Shown here: one piece after another, positions 60,632-64,000 of the stretch
How positions within the stretch are numbered: the first letter of the stretch is position 1
Layout of the letters: every line of letters starts with the position of its first letter
Assembly (NCBI RefSeq): GCF_042427745.1
Contig: NZ_JBHMFA010000005.1
Strand: one strand, 5' to 3'
From: Algibacter miyuki
Lineage (GTDB): Bacteria > Bacteroidota > Bacteroidia > Flavobacteriales > Flavobacteriaceae
Length of the DNA stretch: 64,000 bases
The notes under the pieces: model-generated
Databases searched by the model: none
What the model saw: only the letters and a program-made list of their open reading frames with translations
What the model was told of the DNA's origin: nothing
Position numbers and translations under genes: made by a program

Positions 60632-62203
60632 ATGAAAGAACAACAAGAATGCTTGTGTATTGTTTCTCCAGACCCAAAATTGGAAGAGAAAATACGAGCT
60701 ACAAAAGAGAGAATTCTTAAGGAAACTGGATTTGAAGATATTGATGAAGTCGATATCCTCGATATGAGTACGTTTACCTTAATAACGAACCGCTCTAAAC
60801 GAACTAGAGCGCACGACCATTCTGCATCAGCAGAACAAGCGCCTGTATTAGGAACTAAACGCGCCATTGTATTACTTGTGGATTTTTCAGACAAACAAGC
60901 TGTGCAAAACCAAGCACACTTCAATAATATGTTATTTTCACAAAACACTTACGCCACGGGGAGTATGCGCGATTTTTATAAAGAAGCGTCTTACGGAAAA
61001 TTAAATGTGGTAGGTGAAGTTTCAGGTAGCGGTGGCGCAACAACAGGTTGGTACAGAGCACCTAGAACAAAAGCCTATTATACCAATAATGATTTTGGTT
61101 TTGGTACTTACCCACGAAATGCACAAAAATGTGTAGAAGATGTTATCGATTTAGCGAATCCACATGTCAACTTCAGTAATTATGATAATAGTGGCGATGG
61201 CTTTGTTGAAGCTCTAATCGTGATTTGCGCGGGTACAGGTGGAGAATCTTCAGGTAATAAATCAGATTTTTGGTCGCATAAATGGAGTATTCCTACCAAA
61301 AATGTCGATGGTGTAAAAATCAACCGCTATTTTATGGCACCAGAAGATGGTAGAGTAGGTGTAATGGCGCATGAACTTGGACATTTACTTTGCGGATTAC
61401 CAGACTTATACGACACCGATTACACCTCTCGCGGTACAGGTCAATGGGATTTAATGGCTGGTGGAAGCTGGAATAATGGCGGTCACACGCCTGCACACCC
61501 TACAGCATGGTGCAAGGTAAAATGTGGTTGGGTAACCCCACAAGTTATTTTTAACGACACCAAAAACATTACTTTAAAACCTTTCCATAACAACCAAGAC
61601 ATTATAAAAATGCCTATCGGAAGTGTTAATAGTAAGGAGTATTTCCTATTATCTAACCGTCAGAAAAACGGCTTCGATCAACATCTTCCTGGCGAAGGTT
61701 TAATCATCGAACATATTGATGAAAATCAAGCTAACAACACCAATGAAGACCATTACTTGGTTGATATTGAACAGGCTGATGGCAGTAGACATTTAAATAC
61801 CGATGCTAATAGTGGAGATGCTAATGATGCCTTTCCGTTAGCAACGAATAAGGCTTTCAATAACACATCTAGCCCAAATAGTAAATCGTATGCTAATACT
61901 GATTCTAAAGTAAATGTTACCAACATTACCCGATCTGGAAATAACATCACAGCCAATATTGTGGTAGGTACCGGCGGCAATGCAACCACTTGGGTAACTA
62001 AGAAAATTACGAGAACTTATGCCTCTCCGCATAGTAAAAATGCATGGGCATATATTGATTCTATTGGATGGCGTAAAATCAATGGATTATCTACCGATGG
62101 CGTGAGTAACGTATTTTTTCTCTTGAATGTTGCACGTGCAAAAGACTTATTAGTTCGCGCAGAAATAGATGCCTCTAGCATACATATTGTCTATTTAACT
62201 TAA
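60632..62203 (+). CDS. M6-family (immune inhibitor A-like) metalloprotease without signal peptide
   Basis: A 523-residue zinc protease. The catalytic helix 'GVMAHELGHLLCGLPDLYD' has H247-E-L-G-H251, and the following 'DLYD' supplies the third ligand region. The Met-turn-like 'GTGQWDLMAGGSWN' comes after. The catalytic domain covers about 75-330, a beta-rich region follows to about 440, and the last ~70 residues (from about 453) form a separate domain. That domain is repeated as a free protein in the next gene. The N-terminus (MKEQQECLCIVSPDPKLEEK) is charged and has no signal peptide, which is unusual for a family of secreted proteases. Confidence 0.9.
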   Translation: MKEQQECLCIVSPDPKLEEKIRATKERILKETGFEDIDEVDILDMSTFTLITNRSKRTRAHDHSASAEQAPVLGTKRAIVLLVDFSDKQAVQNQAHFNNMLFSQNTYATGSMRDFYKEASYGKLNVVGEVSGSGGATTGWYRAPRTKAYYTNNDFGFGTYPRNAQKCVEDVIDLANPHVNFSNYDNSGDGFVEALIVICAGTGGESSGNKSDFWSHKWSIPTKNVDGVKINRYFMAPEDGRVGVMAHELGHLLCGLPDLYDTDYTSRGTGQWDLMAGGSWNNGGHTPAHPTAWCKVKCGWVTPQVIFNDTKNITLKPFHNNQDIIKMPIGSVNSKEYFLLSNRQKNGFDQHLPGEGLIIEHIDENQANNTNEDHYLVDIEQADGSRHLNTDANSGDANDAFPLATNKAFNNTSSPNSKSYANTDSKVNVTNITRSGNNITANIVVGTGGNATTWVTKKITRTYASPHSKNAWAYIDSIGWRKINGLSTDGVSNVFFLLNVARAKDLLVRAEIDASSIHIVYLT

Positions 62204-62275
62204 CTAACATGTTCTAAAAACTATTTAGAATAATGAAACATCAAACAAATTATTAACTTCTAAAATATTAATATT

Positions 62276-62494
62276 ATGAATTTTTCAAATAAAAAAGTAG
62301 TACAAACATACGCATCACCACATTCTAAAAATGCATGGGCCAATATAGATACTATTGGATGGCGTAAAATAGGACAACTATCTACCGACGGCGTAACCAA
62401 CATGTTTATGATGCTTAATGTTGCAAAAGGCAATAATAAAACGGTTTCGGGTACTATCGATGCGGCAAACCAAATTACCTTATTATACCTATAA
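62276..62494 (+). CDS. Free-standing copy of the M6 protease C-terminal domain
   Basis: A 72-residue protein nearly identical in layout to the last 70 residues of the upstream protease: 'TYASPHSKNAWANIDTIGWRKI' against 'TYASPHSKNAWAYIDSIGWRKI', then 'LSTDGVTNMFMMLNVA' against 'LSTDGVSNVFFLLNVA', and both end in IxxxYL. More than half of the positions are identical, and the DNA is also clearly related, so it arose by duplication. It might compete with, inhibit, or be assembled alongside the protease domain; the role is unknown. Confidence 0.82.
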   Translation: MNFSNKKVVQTYASPHSKNAWANIDTIGWRKIGQLSTDGVTNMFMMLNVAKGNNKTVSGTIDAANQITLLYL

Positions 62495-62526
62495 AACGAA
62501 ACATTAACATTTAAAACATAGAAACT

Positions 62527-62904
62527 ATGATGACCATAAATTTTAATGTTGGCGATGGTAACGCAAGTTCAAATACTGAAGCACTTCAGGGTTTAGCAGT
62601 TAATTTGCCAACACCAGAAACAATAGAAACCAGTATCTCTAAGCAGATAAATGACAACGCACCGTCTCCAGATTTTGAAAACCATGAAAATGCTTCTGAA
62701 AATATGTTTGATACGGAAGCTCCTGCACCAGAAGATTTTGAAACAGAACATAGCATGGCAGATCATGCTGCGCCAAATCCAACAGACATAAGCGCTAATC
62801 ATGTTGAAGCTACACTAACCGATGCTCCAGAGCCAATGGAAATAGAGGCTGAAAGCCCACCAAAAAAAACGACGCGCTCCAGGAAATCTTCAACAAAAAA
62901 ATAA
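62527..62904 (+). CDS. Acidic low-complexity protein with degenerate repeats and basic tail
   Basis: A 125-residue protein without signal peptide or recognised domain. The middle holds about four degenerate repeats starting with Ala-Pro-x-Pro ('APSPDFENHE', 'APAPEDFETEH', 'AAPNPTDISAN', 'APEPMEIEAES'), strongly acidic. The last 13 residues are the opposite, very basic (KKTTRSRKSSTKK). It is probably unfolded. It lies 32 nt after the small domain protein and seems part of the same unit. A carrier, adaptor or anchoring role is possible, but nothing is established. Confidence 0.62.
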   Translation: MMTINFNVGDGNASSNTEALQGLAVNLPTPETIETSISKQINDNAPSPDFENHENASENMFDTEAPAPEDFETEHSMADHAAPNPTDISANHVEATLTDAPEPMEIEAESPPKKTTRSRKSSTKK

Positions 62905-62914
62905 TATCTTTAAT

Positions 62915-62950
62915 AGCCTAAATTAGTACTACTTGTATTAATTTAGGCTT
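62915..62950 (+). terminator. Hairpin between the acidic protein and the last small gene
   Basis: AGCCTAAATTA (62915-62925) pairs exactly with TAATTTAGGCT (62939-62949) around a 13-nt loop; a short T-containing stretch follows. It may reduce read-through into the 88-residue gene. Confidence 0.5.
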
Positions 62951-62969
62951 AACTTTTAACACCTAAACT

Positions 62970-63236
62970 ATGGAATTCGCACCCAACCAAACCCCCATTA
63001 AAGCAACTATTACAGAACTTTTTAATGAAAACAAAGAAGTTAAAATTGTTATTATAGAACTGCCTTCGAATGGAAATTATCCCGGTTTTTTATCTGTAGG
63101 AAAAATACTTACAGCTAAAGTTTTAAGTCATAATACAGATTATAAACTTGAAGATGTTATTTCAGCAGAAATTGAAGTTTCAGGAGGTCCGTTTAAGCAA
63201 GTTTATAAACTGCATCACGTTTCAACCAATTCCTAA
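62970..63236 (+). CDS. Small uncharacterised protein
   Basis: An 88-residue soluble protein, beta-rich by appearance ('IKATITELFNENKEVKIVIIELPSNGNYPGF', 'ILTAKVLSHNTDYKLEDVISAEIEVSGG'). It has no signal peptide, Cys or known motif. It is the last gene of the protease cluster on the plus strand and is convergent with the kelch-like gene. It might be a small binding or immunity-type protein, but this cannot be read from the sequence. Confidence 0.6.
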   Translation: MEFAPNQTPIKATITELFNENKEVKIVIIELPSNGNYPGFLSVGKILTAKVLSHNTDYKLEDVISAEIEVSGGPFKQVYKLHHVSTNS

Positions 63237-63292
63237 CTTAGAAAAAACTGACTATAAAAAAGGGAAAAGCATATATTTTTATATAATATAAA

Positions 63293-64000
63293 TCAACGAT
63301 TGTCTTTTTTAATATCATACTTTATCATTTCCCGATTCTCATAGGAAACATACGTTTGTGCCCCTAAACCAAAATATAAAAAGTCCTCATTTCCCCAAAC
63401 AGCATGTTTACCAAGCTTTAATAGTAACGGTGTTTTTTCCGTCCAAACTTTTGTGCTTAAATCATAACCATATAAGTTATATTGTAGCCCCTCATTACCT
63501 TGACCTCCACTAAAATACAGTACGTTTTTATAAACATATAAATTATTATCATAGAAATATTTATAATTTGTAGGGAAACCAATATCTTCCCATTGATCAG
63601 TTTTAATATCATAGACATTAATATTTACATCTCTTCCGTCAAGGTATACTTTACCATTATGGTAATATAACTCATCACCTAAACCACTAGCTCCCATTGT
63701 ATATGAAGGTTGTGTTAAAGTTTGTTTGGTGTGATTTTCAAGGTCGTATTTTACGAATGTTGTATTACTCTTTAAAGATAATCCTTCAATAATATAGGCT
63801 GTACTCTCATCGGTAACAATTCCATAAACCATTCTATTACCTTCTTCTAAAGAAAGTTGAATGGGGGTTTCCCATGTTTTTTTAACCATATCGTAAGGAT
63901 AAAATGTTTTTCCCAATGGAATATAAATTTTATCCCCCACTTGAGAAATATAATTCTTACCATTACTATCTAAATAATTTGAAAAAGGCATGTTACTTTC
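63293..64000 (-). CDS. Kelch-like beta-propeller protein (5' end outside window)
   Basis: The C-terminal 235 or so codons of a longer gene; the frame stays open to the window edge, so the N-terminus is missing. At least three kelch-type blades are visible, each with 'YDLxxxxW' ('YDMVKKTWETP', 'YDIKTDQWEDI', 'YDLSTKVWTEK') and 'DELYYHNGKVY' or 'NVLYFSGGQGNE' strands. Kelch propellers bind proteins or sugars, often outside the cell. The ATG at 63991 is probably internal. Convergent with the protease cluster; no link is implied. Confidence 0.8.
   Translation of the reverse strand, partial: ESNMPFSNYLDSNGKNYISQVGDKIYIPLGKTFYPYDMVKKTWETPIQLSLEEGNRMVYGIVTDESTAYIIEGLSLKSNTTFVKYDLENHTKQTLTQPSYTMGASGLGDELYYHNGKVYLDGRDVNINVYDIKTDQWEDIGFPTNYKYFYDNNLYVYKNVLYFSGGQGNEGLQYNLYGYDLSTKVWTEKTPLLLKLGKHAVWGNEDFLYFGLGAQTYVSYENREMIKYDIKKDNR

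Noticed and set aside
60577..60720. 47-residue frame starting at an ATG 55 nt before the protease start
   Set aside because: It overlaps the protease start in another frame and shows no conserved character; it lies in the leader and could at most be a regulatory upstream frame.
60610..60948. 112-residue minus-strand frame over the protease N-terminus
   Set aside because: Antisense shadow; the protease frame carries a complete catalytic motif.

Overview
The window is AT-rich DNA from a member of the Bacteroidota, most likely a marine Flavobacteriaceae. Genes mostly lack Shine-Dalgarno sequences. Several promoters fit the Bacteroidota pattern of TTG/TTTG, about 19-22 nt, then TAnnTTTG. Protein families typical of the group are present (YHYH proteins, DUF6090-like, TPR-type sensor kinases with periplasmic N-termini, LytS/LytTR pairs). 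No rRNA, tRNA, CRISPR array, insertion sequence or phage gene was seen.

Layout. 0-6 kb: a secreted YHYH protein, an MFS transporter, and a nitric-oxide detoxification unit (cupin, quinol NO reductase, truncated haemoglobin) behind a good promoter. 6.3-15.3 kb: a seven-gene, one-strand cluster that I cannot assign to a known system. It encodes a long coiled-coil protein, two proteins of unknown function, an AAA+ ATPase, a NudK-type Nudix hydrolase and two membrane proteins. An inverted pair of degenerate dispersed repeats lies at its edges. 15.7-31.5 kb: housekeeping and stress genes (FKBP, TIGR02757 protein, MFS, LolD-like ATPase, folE, lpdA, ECF sigma factor with an overlapping 57-codon partner, MscS-like channel with a 258-bp tandem duplication of its 3' end and terminator, serine dehydratase, AraC regulator with nitroreductase, MarC, KefF/KefC pair, peroxiredoxin).

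31.6-36 kb: two neighbouring paralogous TPR-histidine kinases. 36.3-41.2 kb: a tight six-gene TetR-headed operon (NAD(P)-binding protein, nitroreductase, MDR reductase, iron alcohol dehydrogenase, DJ-1/PfpI lipoprotein) that reads as detoxification of aldehydes and other electrophiles. A perfect palindrome lies in its promoter region. 41.3-45.3 kb: EamA transporter, DUF6933-like protein and cytochrome bd oxidase cydAB.

45.7-56.8 kb: a long same-strand series with TolC, MacA-like adaptor, MacB-like ATPase and permease, LytS kinase, ABC exporter, an unusual YHYH fusion lipoprotein, a PEBP lipoprotein, an unknown lipoprotein and a LytTR response regulator. It looks like efflux plus envelope lipoproteins under a split two-component system. 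57-59.7 kb: two exported thioredoxin-fold proteins, a DUF6090-like protein and an EF-hand lipoprotein. 59.9-63.2 kb: a LuxR-type regulator, an M6-family metalloprotease without an evident signal peptide, and three small proteins. One of these is a free-standing copy of the protease's C-terminal domain. The window closes inside a kelch-like gene.

The strongest candidates for undescribed biology are the 6.3-15.3 kb ATPase cluster and the M6 protease/small-protein cluster at 60-63 kb. Shared themes are resistance to nitric oxide (NO reductase, haemoglobin, bd oxidase), electrophile and peroxide stress, and envelope export. Function calls come from recognising families by eye; no database search was run.
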